NCBI GenBank assembly: GCA_963753135.1
Contig: CAVWBA010000015.1
Coordinates: 124,001 to 188,000 of the forward strand
DNA from: Roseiarcus sp963753135
GTDB lineage: Bacteria; Pseudomonadota; Alphaproteobacteria; Rhizobiales; Beijerinckiaceae
DNA: 64,000 nucleotides
Reading direction: 5' to 3'
The notes below the pieces were generated by a model. That model was not told the origin of the DNA. It ran no database searches and was given only the letters and a program-made list of their open reading frames with translations. Shown here one piece after another: positions 53,947 to 62,492 of this stretch (position 1 is the stretch's first letter; every line of letters starts with the position of its first letter). The position numbers were made by a program, and so were the translations under genes.

Positions 53947-54021
53947 CTTCTCCCAGAGGGAGAAGGGAAGCGGCCGCGCCCTGATGCCCGCTTCTCCCCC
54001 ATAGGGCGTCGAAAGACGCCC
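53930..54021. repeat. composite palindromic repeat
   Basis: Three perfect hairpins are packed here: GTCGCC-TTC-GGCGAC (53930-53944), CCTTCTCCC-AGA-GGGAGAAGG (53946-53966) and GGGCGTC-GAAA-GACGCCC (54004-54021). This is the look of a REP/BIME-like intergenic element. It fills the dapF/DUF1624 gap and appears to run into the start of the DUF1624 reading frame. Confidence 0.6.
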
Positions 54022-54071
54022 GTCTCTCGACGGGCTTTGGAAAGGGGTTGGGGGTGAGGGCTCGGCGCCGT

Positions 54072-54953
54072 TCACGGCGCCGCGGCTTCGAACAAGGCCT
54101 CGTCGAGAATGAACGCGCCTTCGTACTCGACCGGGCCGGTCATCAGCACGTGGCCGTCCGAAGCGCGCCACTCGATGGTGAGGTCGCCCCCCGGCAGGCG
54201 CACGGTCCCCTTGCGATCCATGAGCCCAAGCCGCGCCGCCGCAACCAGGGTCGCGCAAGCGGCCGAGCCGCAGGCGAGGGTCAAGCCAACGCCGCGCTCC
54301 CAGACCCTCGCCCTCACCTCGTCCCGGTCGACGATCTCGGCGAAGGTGACATTGGCCTTCTCGGGGAACATGCGCTCGACCTCGATCCGGGACCCGAGCC
54401 TTGCCGCGTCGATGCGCTCAAGGCTGGGCACAAAGAACACCGCATGCGGATTGCCCATGTTGACCATCGAGGCGGCGCCCAGCTCCGCTGGGCCTTCGCC
54501 ATCGGGCCATAATGTCACCCGCCGCGTGTCGGGAACCGCATGCTGAAGCGGAATGGAATCCCAATCGAGGCGCGGCGCTCCCATGTCCACCCGGTAGGAC
54601 CAGGGCCCGAGCCGCTCGCACGCGATCACGCCAGCCTCGGTCTCGAGGCTGACGGCGCTTGCCCCGAGTTCGCGGCACAGCCGGTCGGCGACGCAACGCG
54701 TTCCGTTGCCGCAAGCGCCGGCGAGCGTCCCATCGTTGTTATAGATGAGCACGTCGGCCGCGGTCCCTGCCGTCGCGGGATCGCCCATGACCATCATCTG
54801 GTCGTAGCTCAAGCCCGGCGCGCGATGGATGGCGCGTGCGTCCTCCGGCGACGGACGGAACAGCGAGCCGCGCATATCGAGGACCAGGATGGCGTTGCCG
54901 GCCCCGTTCATGCGGTGGATCTCGCGCCCTGCGAGCGGATGGCGGGGGATCAA
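54072..54953 (-). CDS. dapF: diaminopimelate epimerase
   Basis: DapF converts LL- to meso-diaminopimelate for lysine and peptidoglycan. The 293 residues have the two catalytic cysteines in GACGNGTRC (about 81) and ACGSAAC (about 232), and an N-terminal MNGAGNAILVLDMRG. It starts 3 bases after the DUF721 stop, so the two are cotranscribed. Confidence 0.94.
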   Translation of the reverse strand: MIPRHPLAGREIHRMNGAGNAILVLDMRGSLFRPSPEDARAIHRAPGLSYDQMMVMGDPATAGTAADVLIYNNDGTLAGACGNGTRCVADRLCRELGASAVSLETEAGVIACERLGPWSYRVDMGAPRLDWDSIPLQHAVPDTRRVTLWPDGEGPAELGAASMVNMGNPHAVFFVPSLERIDAARLGSRIEVERMFPEKANVTFAEIVDRDEVRARVWERGVGLTLACGSAACATLVAAARLGLMDRKGTVRLPGGDLTIEWRASDGHVLMTGPVEYEGAFILDEALFEAAAP

Positions 54954-54956
54954 GCC

Positions 54957-55508
54957 CTAACCTCGCTCTGGGCTTCGGGCGTCCGCCGCGTGACGAAGGC
55001 GGACCGACCTGTCGATCGTGCGGGCTCCGAGCCGCGCGACGGCGTCGCGCAACCCATCGTCGACGATCGACGAGGCTGCGGCGCGGCCGGCAGCTTCGGC
55101 GGCGTCGGAAGGGACCGGCGCAGGGCGACGCTTGTCCTTCGACGGCGGCAGCGGGCCCTGGCGGAAAGCGATCTTGTCGACGCATCGCCAGCCGAGATGC
55201 GCGTTCGCCCGAGCCACGATCACCGAGGCGCTGTGTTGCGCCTCGAGCGCGAAAGCGCTTTCGACTCTAAGCACCAAAGTGGCGGGCGCGATCGGCGCGT
55301 CGGGATCGCGTTTGGCGGCCCGCGGCGGCCATTGCAACTCGATCGGCCGGGCGTGACGCGCGAGCCTCTCGCCGACAATGGCCGGCCAATCGGCGATCAG
55401 GCTTGCCTCGCCGAGGCCCCGCGCGGCGAGCGCCTCGGCGATCAGTCCGGGCGTAAATTCAGCCAACCGCTTGGCGCCGCCTCGGCCAGGCTTCATCATA
55501 GCTTGCAC
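54957..55508 (-). CDS. DUF721/DciA-like protein
   Basis: The 183-residue protein carries the DUF721 domain in its N-terminal two thirds (KRLAEFTPGLIAEALAARG, IADWPAIVGERLARHARP and LVLRVESAFALEAQHSA). DciA-type DUF721 proteins help load the replicative helicase, but not every family member does this. It is divergent from mutY (36 bases apart), a common neighbourhood in the class. The basic, Ala-rich tail is not conserved. Confidence 0.83.
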   Translation of the reverse strand: MQAMMKPGRGGAKRLAEFTPGLIAEALAARGLGEASLIADWPAIVGERLARHARPIELQWPPRAAKRDPDAPIAPATLVLRVESAFALEAQHSASVIVARANAHLGWRCVDKIAFRQGPLPPSKDKRRPAPVPSDAAEAAGRAAASSIVDDGLRDAVARLGARTIDRSVRLRHAADARSPERG

Positions 55509-55544
55509 ACGGGCGGCGGGGACGCGGGAGATGGGGTCGAGGGC

Positions 55545-56622
55545 ATGAGCGCCAATGTAAGCGCGCTCGCCTCCGAGGCAAAGCGAAAGGCGATCGTTGC
55601 GCGCACGCTTCGCTGGTGGGAGCGCAGCCGCCGCGCGCTCGCCTGGCGTGCAGCAGCCGGGCGAAACGCCCGATCCCTATCGCGTCTGGCTATCCGAAGT
55701 GCTCCTGCAGCAGACAACCGCCCGGGCGGCGACGCCTTATTATCAGGCCTTCATCGCAAAATGGCCCACAGTCGAGGACTTGGCCGCCGCCCCTGTCGAC
55801 GCGGTCATGAGCGCCTTCGCCGGCCTCGGGTACTATTCGCGGGCGCGGAACCTACACGCCTGCGCGAAGGAAATCGCCCGGCGCGGCGGCCGCTTTCCGA
55901 GCGAGGAAGCCGATTTGCGGGCGCTTCCCGGCGTCGGCGCCTACACCGCCGCGGCGGTCGCGGCGATTGCCTTCAACCGCCAGACGGCGCCGGTCGACGG
56001 CAATATCGCCCGCGTTCTAGCCCGGCTCATTGCTCTGGAGGAGCCGATCGCTCGCGCGCGAGGCGAGCTCGAGGCGGCGGCGCGCGCGCTGGCGCCGAGC
56101 CAAAGGGCGGGCGATTTCGCTCAGGCGCTCATGGACATCGGCGCGACCCTATGCCGTCCGCGCAATCCCGCTTGCGGCTCCTGCCCGCTCGCCCAGGATT
56201 GCGCGGCTTTCCGCGCCGGGACTCCCGAGGCCTATCCACAGCGCGCCGATGCTAAGACGAGACCGCGGCGGCAGGGCGCGGTCTTCTTCGCCCGCCGCCC
56301 CGACGGCGCCTTCCTCGCTCGCCGCCGGCCGCCTCGCGGCCTTCTCGCCTCGACCGTTGAGCTGCCGGGCACGCCTTGGTCGAACAAAGGCCTGAATGGC
56401 GCGCTCATCGGGGCCGCGCCGGTCCCGGCGCTTTGGCGCCGGCTGCCGGGCGAAGTCGAGCAGGTCTTCACCCATTTTGCGCTAAGTCTCACGGTCTACG
56501 CTGCGGAGTTTGACGGCGGCGCGCCCGCCGGGTGTTTTTGGGTCGCGCCTGACGCCATTCGCGCCATTGGGTTCTCGAGCATGATGCGGAAGGCCGTCGA
56601 GCACGCTTTGGCGAAAACGTGA
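55545..56622 (+). pseudogene. mutY: A/G-specific adenine glycosylase, frameshifted
   Basis: MutY removes adenine opposite 8-oxoguanine. The about 358-residue protein has SEVLLQQTT with the catalytic Glu, ALPGVGAYTAAAVAAIAF (HhH) and the Asp in PVDGNIARV, the [4Fe-4S] cysteines C-X6-C-X2-C-X5-C, and a C-terminal NUDIX-like domain. The start ATG 55545 reads MSANVSALASEAKR..RRALAWRAA; then GTGCAGCAGCCGG near 55655 has one base too many and PGETPDPYRVW follows in the next frame. Nothing else is damaged. A truly broken mutY would be expected to raise G:C to T:A mutation. Confidence 0.83.
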
Positions 56623-56730
56623 CGCGGGCAAATCAATTGTTATACAAAGGTCAAGTTGTCGCCGCTAATCTCGGCGACGGTCGAGCCAGGACGGAAGCTG
56701 AATTTTGCCGCTTAAAAATGGTCTAAGCCC

Positions 56731-57480
56731 ATGGCGCCTCTGATTGCGCCTGCGGCGTTCCGCCTGCCGTCCGACGAGACGTTGCGCGCTCGGTTTGCTC
56801 ACGTCACAACCTGGGTCTTCGACCTCGACAACACCCTCTACCCTCCGGACAGCGGCATTTGGCCGAAGATTGACGAGCGCATCACGCTGTTTCTCGTCGA
56901 ACTTTTCGGCATCGACGGTCAGTCGGCTCGCGCCTTGCACAAGCACTATTATTCTCGCCACGGCACGACCTTAAGCGGGCTGGTGCAGGAACACCTCGAC
57001 CTGACCGAGCGCTTTCTGGACTTTGTTCACGATATCGACCGCTCCAGCCTCAAGCCGGACCCCGTTCTCGCGCATGAAATCGGGAGGCTGCCGGGGCGGA
57101 AGCTCATCTTCACGAACGGGTCTCGAAGCCACGCGATCTTGACAGCAAGGCAGCTCGGCCTCGATGGGCTTTTCGAAGAAGCTTTCGACATTGTCGCAGC
57201 GGGGCTCACGCCAAAACCCGCCGAGGGCGCTTACGACGTCTTCTTCGAGCGATGCGGGGTTGATCCGCGAGCGGCTGCGATGTTTGAGGACGTGACCAGG
57301 AATCTGGTGGTGCCCAAGGCGAAAGGCATGACGACGACCCTGGTGACCACCAAAGCCGGGCGCTTGGACCATCGCGAGCCGCATGACCAGGCAATTTCGG
57401 ATGCGGCCAACGTCGCGGATTTCGTGACGGACGATCTCTCGGAATTTCTTGCGCGACTGAACGCCCACCTCAGCGGCTAA
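56731..57480 (+). CDS. HAD hydrolase, pyrimidine 5'-nucleotidase-like
   Basis: The 249-residue protein is a haloacid dehalogenase phosphatase of the Sdt1/pyrimidine-nucleotidase group. The nucleophile Asp is in VFDLDNTLYP (about 28-37), motif II in IFTNGSR and motif IV in MFEDVTRN. It probably dephosphorylates UMP/CMP or a related metabolite; the true substrate cannot be read from the sequence. It stands alone after mutY. Confidence 0.85.
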   Translation: MAPLIAPAAFRLPSDETLRARFAHVTTWVFDLDNTLYPPDSGIWPKIDERITLFLVELFGIDGQSARALHKHYYSRHGTTLSGLVQEHLDLTERFLDFVHDIDRSSLKPDPVLAHEIGRLPGRKLIFTNGSRSHAILTARQLGLDGLFEEAFDIVAAGLTPKPAEGAYDVFFERCGVDPRAAAMFEDVTRNLVVPKAKGMTTTLVTTKAGRLDHREPHDQAISDAANVADFVTDDLSEFLARLNAHLSG

Positions 57481-57641
57481 CTCAGCCCGCGATCAGCGCT
57501 CCGGCTGGCCCAACCGGCGAACCTTTGCGCCAGCCCTCGCATTTGGTCTCGCCGACAAAGGTCCGAGGTGGATCCGCCTCGCATTCGTCGGCGCTTAGAG
57601 AAGCCCTGGCTCTGCCTAGCGGTTGTGACCGGCAGAAATCC

Positions 57642-58577
57642 TCACATCAAAACGAATGTGGCGACGCTGCGCACCAAGTCATGATAGAGATAGTTGCCGC
57701 TGACGAGCGTCCACCGGCGCCGCAGGAAGCCTTGAGACTGCAATCTCGTAAACCTCCGAATGATTTTCAATTTATCGGGGGGCATTCTTCCCGCAAGGGC
57801 GTCGGCAAGAGCGTTGGCTTGCTCGATCCGCCTTCCAAGACCACGACGTAGGAAGCTGGCGTCCAATCCCAGTTTTAAATACGGAAGAACGCCAACCTGT
57901 TTCGGAACGGAGGCGTTTCCGCCGTGGACACGATAAAGCGCGGTCGTTGTGGGATCACAAATGACCTTGCCCATCGCTGCTGCTATGAGCTGCGCCCACC
58001 AATCGTGGCTAATGGCCTTGTCCGCGATGGGGTTGGACAGATCCAGAAGCGCCCGGTTTATTCCGGAGGCCATGCCTTGAATTGGCACACATATAAGACT
58101 TTGGCTTAGCTTACCCATCATGCTTGGGTTAAGGCGTTTCCATTTCCAATAACTAGGACTAATCACCTCAAGATCTTTATTGACAACTGCGATGTCGGTT
58201 GCGAAGTAAATTGGCGTCGACTTGCCATATTTCGCTTCGGCTTCCTTCAAGGATCGCAACGTGAGCTCGACCTTTTCCGGCTTCCAGACGTCGTCCTGAT
58301 CCGCGAAGAGCACATAATCGGCTTTAGTCTCTCGCATGAGTATAGCAAAGTTGGACGTGGCAGAGCCCGAAGGCTCGCCCGTAATGACACTGAGGCGTCC
58401 GTCGAACTTCGGTTTATACTCCTCAAGAATTTCGAGCGATCCGTCGCGCGAGCCATCGTCGCGCACGAGAACGTTGAAGTCACGAGTGGTCTGGCTCAAT
58501 AAGGAGTCGAGCATCGCTGGAAGGTAACGCTCGCCGTTCCAAACAGCCAAAATGACGTCACAATTCGAATTGCGCAT
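57642..58577 (-). CDS. glycosyltransferase family 2
   Basis: The 311-residue enzyme has a GT-A fold: VILAVWNGERYLPAML at the start, VRDDGSRDGS and the metal site FADQDDVW (about 95). The C-terminal part has AISHDWWAQL and a helical tail. It should add a sugar to a lipid-linked or surface polysaccharide precursor. Its base composition is lower in GC than most of the window, as in the next two genes, a common sign of exchangeable surface-polysaccharide genes. Confidence 0.88.
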   Translation of the reverse strand: MRNSNCDVILAVWNGERYLPAMLDSLLSQTTRDFNVLVRDDGSRDGSLEILEEYKPKFDGRLSVITGEPSGSATSNFAILMRETKADYVLFADQDDVWKPEKVELTLRSLKEAEAKYGKSTPIYFATDIAVVNKDLEVISPSYWKWKRLNPSMMGKLSQSLICVPIQGMASGINRALLDLSNPIADKAISHDWWAQLIAAAMGKVICDPTTTALYRVHGGNASVPKQVGVLPYLKLGLDASFLRRGLGRRIEQANALADALAGRMPPDKLKIIRRFTRLQSQGFLRRRWTLVSGNYLYHDLVRSVATFVLM

Positions 58578-59189
58578 TGGATCAACGCCCCAGGAAAAAT
58601 CTTATGCATGGATCATTTTCGAATACATTTAGACCTCAGGTTTTTGTCAACTCAATGATTGCGAACGGATCGAGTCGTTGCTCGATCAGCCCGGCTGCCC
58701 CATGTTGCTCTGCCCGTGAGGGCTGTGGGAAATGAGGCGCGCCGCCCGAGAAAGCCGAGACATCCAAGTTCGGCCATGAAGATCGGTCAAGGGCTCTCGC
58801 GTTGATGTTTCAGTGCGTTTCACTTTAGAGGCGACAATTCAGCTTGAGTTATTGGTCACTTTTCGACCCGCGGCCCAGTCCTGCGGCGAAAGTCAGGCAG
58901 GGGGACGGGAACGCTGAACAAATCGCCGACAGGCTTCAATGGTTTATTGTTAGAAATGATCAATCCTGAAGCCAACAGCGACGCGGCGGGACTCGACCTC
59001 ATCGCTAGGCGTGAGAAAAGAGGCGGTTGACGCGGATACGGATATAGACTGTAAATTGGAAAATGCGAGGCGACGAGCGCAGCTTCGGGACCGTTCGGGA
59101 GTTCGACACAAAGATGATAACTCGCATCGGGAACCGTTTCCCGCTATCCCGAGTCGCCTCCACGGCGCTCGCAGAAACGAGAACTCGCG
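58578..59189. promoter_or_regulatory. 612-base intergenic region with one promoter-like site
   Basis: No gene was recognised in this divergent gap. TTGACG at 59027-59032 and TGTAAA at 59050-59055, 17 bases apart, could drive the O-antigen ligase-like gene with a leader of about 130 bases. The rest shows neither clear repeats nor a terminator. Confidence 0.35.
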
Positions 59190-60758
59190 GTGCGCGCCGC
59201 GCCGAGCCTCGTTCGTTACCTTGCGCCAATCGTTGCGTGGGCGGTCGCGTCCATCGCTTTGGGCTTCGTTCTTGGTATATCCGCCGTCATTCTGCCGCCA
59301 ATGGGCGCGTTTGCAATCGTCGCGGCCGCCGGACTGGTGCTGCTCTGGGTTATGCCAGATCTGCCCCTGGTGTCGCCGCAATTCATTCGCAGGGCGTTCT
59401 TCGTCATGCTGGTGACCGATCTTATCGTACCCTTTTATTACACAGTCCAGTTCTCCGGTCTGCCTTGGATTTCGGCCCGCCGCCTCGCGACATTTTGCCT
59501 CATCGTGCCATTCCTTGTCGCGATTGCAGCGTCGTCTGACGTCCGACGACAAATCATGGAACGTTGTCGCGCCTCGTTGCTGCTTTTCATATGCGCGGCC
59601 GGCTTCCTTGCTACAGCGGCGTTATCAATTTTCACCTCGGTCAGTCCTTCTAAGTCATTCTCGGCTTTCGCGGACGCAATCCTATCGTGGTACGTGCCTT
59701 TCTTTGCGATGATCTATATAGCCAGAGATAGGAACGAGGTTGTATTTTTATTAAAGATCATCTGTCTCTGCGCGATATTCAATACGGCAGCCGGGGTCGT
59801 TGAGTTTTTTCTCAGACATCAATTCTTCATCGATATCTTTCCAAAAGGTATGTTGGCGGCGATGATTGAGAGTAACCCTACGCTTGCAAATCTTCTGCCA
59901 AGTCCTCAAGATTTTAGAAACGGCCTATTTAGAGCGTCGTCGACCTTCGTCACTCCGCTTTCTTTCGGAGAATTTCAAATCATCGTCATCCCAATCGGCC
60001 TATTTTTCTTTTTTCACCGAGAGAAGCTTTTTGAGAGAGTCCTCGGTGGGATCGTTGCCTTCGGCGGAGTTGTTGGAATTTTCTGCTCGGGGTCGCGAGG
60101 CGGATTCGTCGGCGTCATCGCGTCCGTTGCGGTGTTTGTCGCTTTCTATTCAATCCGCCAAGCGACGAATAGCAAGACAAGTCTGCTCCCGGCAATTTCT
60201 GCTGTTGTCGGCGTTATCGGCTTCGGCTGTGTCATTGGAGCGATCATGCTCTCCCACAGCGTGCACGATATGGTGCTAGGAGGGGCCGCCCAGGCGGGTA
60301 GCACGGATGCGCGATACATTCAGTGGGCGGCAGGAATGCCATTCATTAAGTCCAATCCGATCACCGGGCACGGTTTCGGGCTTTCAGGTCTCATCATCGG
60401 GGGGGGCTCGATCGACAGCTACATCCTATCGCTCGCCCTCGAGACAGGAGTCCCCGGACTTGTATTTTTCCTTGGGATGCTCGCTCTTCCAGTCTGGTAT
60501 GGCCTACGGAATTATGTCTCTGACATGTCGGAAACTAGCGCGTTGGCCGGCGCATTGGCTTGCAGTTTCATAGGATTCATCATGAACAGACTTGTTCTGT
60601 CGCAGAAAGAAAATCATATGCTGATCTTTTCTTTGATGGCGCTCGTGATTGCTCTGAATTACGAGCGCGCTCGTCAACGAGCTCCACAGCGACTAGGCAA
60701 TAACTCGCTTCGGAACTCGTATTACAGCGATGAGCGAATTTCGGCTAAAGCCGGGTAA
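59190..60758 (+). CDS. O-antigen ligase / polymerase-like membrane protein
   Basis: The 522-residue protein has about ten to twelve membrane helices and the Wzy_C/WaaL pattern: a conserved CSGSRGGFVGV loop (about 300) and, in the large periplasmic loop, GHGFGLSG with DSYILSLALETGVPGL. Such proteins ligate O-antigen to lipid A-core or polymerise repeat units; which cannot be told. GTG 59190 is a reasonable start but has no strong ribosome-binding site, so the N-terminus is uncertain by some residues. Confidence 0.8.
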   Translation: MRAAPSLVRYLAPIVAWAVASIALGFVLGISAVILPPMGAFAIVAAAGLVLLWVMPDLPLVSPQFIRRAFFVMLVTDLIVPFYYTVQFSGLPWISARRLATFCLIVPFLVAIAASSDVRRQIMERCRASLLLFICAAGFLATAALSIFTSVSPSKSFSAFADAILSWYVPFFAMIYIARDRNEVVFLLKIICLCAIFNTAAGVVEFFLRHQFFIDIFPKGMLAAMIESNPTLANLLPSPQDFRNGLFRASSTFVTPLSFGEFQIIVIPIGLFFFFHREKLFERVLGGIVAFGGVVGIFCSGSRGGFVGVIASVAVFVAFYSIRQATNSKTSLLPAISAVVGVIGFGCVIGAIMLSHSVHDMVLGGAAQAGSTDARYIQWAAGMPFIKSNPITGHGFGLSGLIIGGGSIDSYILSLALETGVPGLVFFLGMLALPVWYGLRNYVSDMSETSALAGALACSFIGFIMNRLVLSQKENHMLIFSLMALVIALNYERARQRAPQRLGNNSLRNSYYSDERISAKAG

Positions 60759-60931
60759 CTAGACACCGGCCGCAAGCTCGGCGCGTACCAGAAAGAAATC
60801 CGAAGCTGAGTTCGTCAAAGGCCAACCTTTGTGGACCGGATCGCCTCAAATGAAATGAATGACGGCTCTTTGGAGCGAAGCCTAAGGTGATTGCGAAGGC
60901 GACGCCCTTCCGGATACGCAGGCGGACTGGC

Positions 60932-61708
60932 TTAGGAGCTGCTCTGCCCCCGAACCGCGATAAGCGAATTGTCCCGCAGGCCATTTTCCGGACGCAGTAA
61001 GTTTATATAGTCGGCCTGTATGCCTCGCTCCATGAAGTACCGCTTAAATCGGCGCATGTCCGGCATCGCGACGTCCTCGATAACGTAGAGACCGCTCGGA
61101 CGCACCTTCTCGAATGAATATTCAAACAAGCATCGACCGCCATCAAACGTGTGAAGACCGTCGTCCACGATCAGATCGAAATCCGTGGCGCCAATGCTGC
61201 TCCACATGGAGGTGATCGATTTCGGATCAAGCTGATCCACGTAATAGGTCCGGATCCTATCTTCGTCGAATAGCACGCCGCGGTCGATATCCGCTCCAAA
61301 GACCTCACTGTTTGGGAAATAGTCGCGCCATGCCCGCAAAGATGCTCCGGGCCGCCCATTTGCGAGCATGCTTCCCGGGAAGTCCGGATTGTTTGTGCCC
61401 AAGCCGCATTCAAAGACGCGTTGGACTGAGAATCGACAATGATCGAACACCCGCGCGTAGAAATCCGTGTAAGTATGCGCCGCAAATTTATAAGGATAAC
61501 TCGTAGTGGTCACTTGACCTTTATCGGAGCCATACTTGTCGCAAAGCCTTGCAAGTAGAGTCCCTTTGCCTTTTTGATAATGAACTATGAAGCGATAATC
61601 GATATCATTGCTTAGGGTGCGTTCCAGCGTAATCGCATGAAAAGCTCTAAGAAGCGCGCCACGCAAAAAACGCTTGTCAAACTTCATAAGTTCGGTTTTA
61701 GCCAACAT
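60932..61708 (-). CDS. class I SAM-dependent methyltransferase
   Basis: The 258-residue protein carries a Rossmann-like methyltransferase fold related to macrocin/cephalosporin-type O-methyltransferases: FECGLGTNN (motif I), VFGADIDRGVLF (acidic loop), DLIVDDGLHTFDGG and GLYVIEDV. The start ATG 61708 is chosen; 61687 is possible and the frame upstream is not conserved. It lies beside the O-antigen ligase-like gene, so a sugar methyl group on a surface polysaccharide is a fair guess. GC content is low for the window. Confidence 0.75.
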   Translation of the reverse strand: MLAKTELMKFDKRFLRGALLRAFHAITLERTLSNDIDYRFIVHYQKGKGTLLARLCDKYGSDKGQVTTTSYPYKFAAHTYTDFYARVFDHCRFSVQRVFECGLGTNNPDFPGSMLANGRPGASLRAWRDYFPNSEVFGADIDRGVLFDEDRIRTYYVDQLDPKSITSMWSSIGATDFDLIVDDGLHTFDGGRCLFEYSFEKVRPSGLYVIEDVAMPDMRRFKRYFMERGIQADYINLLRPENGLRDNSLIAVRGQSSS

Positions 61709-61736
61709 TCGCGATCTTCCCAGCTCGTCTCGATGA

Positions 61737-62492
61737 TCAAGCCGCAGGATGCGTTTCGGCCGTTGCGTCTGGAGAAGCGTCCGCCCGCGACGACATGAAC
61801 ACGGTGAGGCGATCGGCGGCGCCCCGCAACACGGCGCAAATCGGCATAGCCTGTTCAGGACCGGCCTCAAGCGCGGCCGAGAAAGTGGCGAGCTTGCCCG
61901 TCCCCTGGATTTCGAGCGCAATCGCCTTGGCGCGCAAGATGACGCGTCCCGTGAGCGTCAGCCGCGGTTCGGGCGCATCCGGCGCAACGATCGGAGCGAC
62001 GAGTTGCCTAGCCCCGGGGTCCATCGCTTCGGCGAGCCCTTCGGCGCCGGGAAACCAGGAAGCGGTGTGTCCATCATCGCCCATGCCCAAAATCACGACG
62101 TCCGCAGGCGTCGGCAAATTGGCGATCCGGGCGCTTGCTGCGGCGAGCTCCTGGTCCTCTGGCAAACGGACATCCGCAAGCGGCGTAAACTTCGCCGCCC
62201 GCGCGCGATTCTGCAGCAACCTCTCGCGCACCAGCCGGGCGTTGGAGCGAGGGCTGTCGTCGGCTACTCGTCGCTCGTCGGCAAGCGTGATCGCGACCCG
62301 CGACCACTCGAGGTCCAAATTCGAAAGCCGGTCAAAAAAACGAGCGGGTGACTTGCCGCCGGAGACGATGAGCAACGCGACGCCTCGCGCCGCGATAGCT
62401 TCACGTAGATGTTCCGCCGTCCAGTCGGCCAACCCTTGAGCCAGCTCTTCGCCATTGGCGAATTCGCAGCGACGAAAACCGGTCTCGATCAT
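61737..62492 (-). CDS. pgl: 6-phosphogluconolactonase
   Basis: Pgl (DevB type) hydrolyses 6-phosphogluconolactone after zwf. The 251 residues have VSGGKSPARFFDRL (about 43), TLADERRVADDSPRSNA and LGMGDDGHTASWFPG with the catalytic His, as in the family. Its ATG overlaps the zwf stop by 4 bases, so the two steps are coupled. Edd or gnd, the usual next genes, are not within reach here. Confidence 0.93.
   Translation of the reverse strand: MIETGFRRCEFANGEELAQGLADWTAEHLREAIAARGVALLIVSGGKSPARFFDRLSNLDLEWSRVAITLADERRVADDSPRSNARLVRERLLQNRARAAKFTPLADVRLPEDQELAAASARIANLPTPADVVILGMGDDGHTASWFPGAEGLAEAMDPGARQLVAPIVAPDAPEPRLTLTGRVILRAKAIALEIQGTGKLATFSAALEAGPEQAMPICAVLRGAADRLTVFMSSRADASPDATAETHPAA

Noticed and set aside
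54540..56255. Long plus-strand open frame across dapF, DUF721 and mutY
   Set aside because: Most of it is antisense to dapF and DUF721 and reads as Arg/Ala-rich shadow; only its last part is the N-terminus of mutY.
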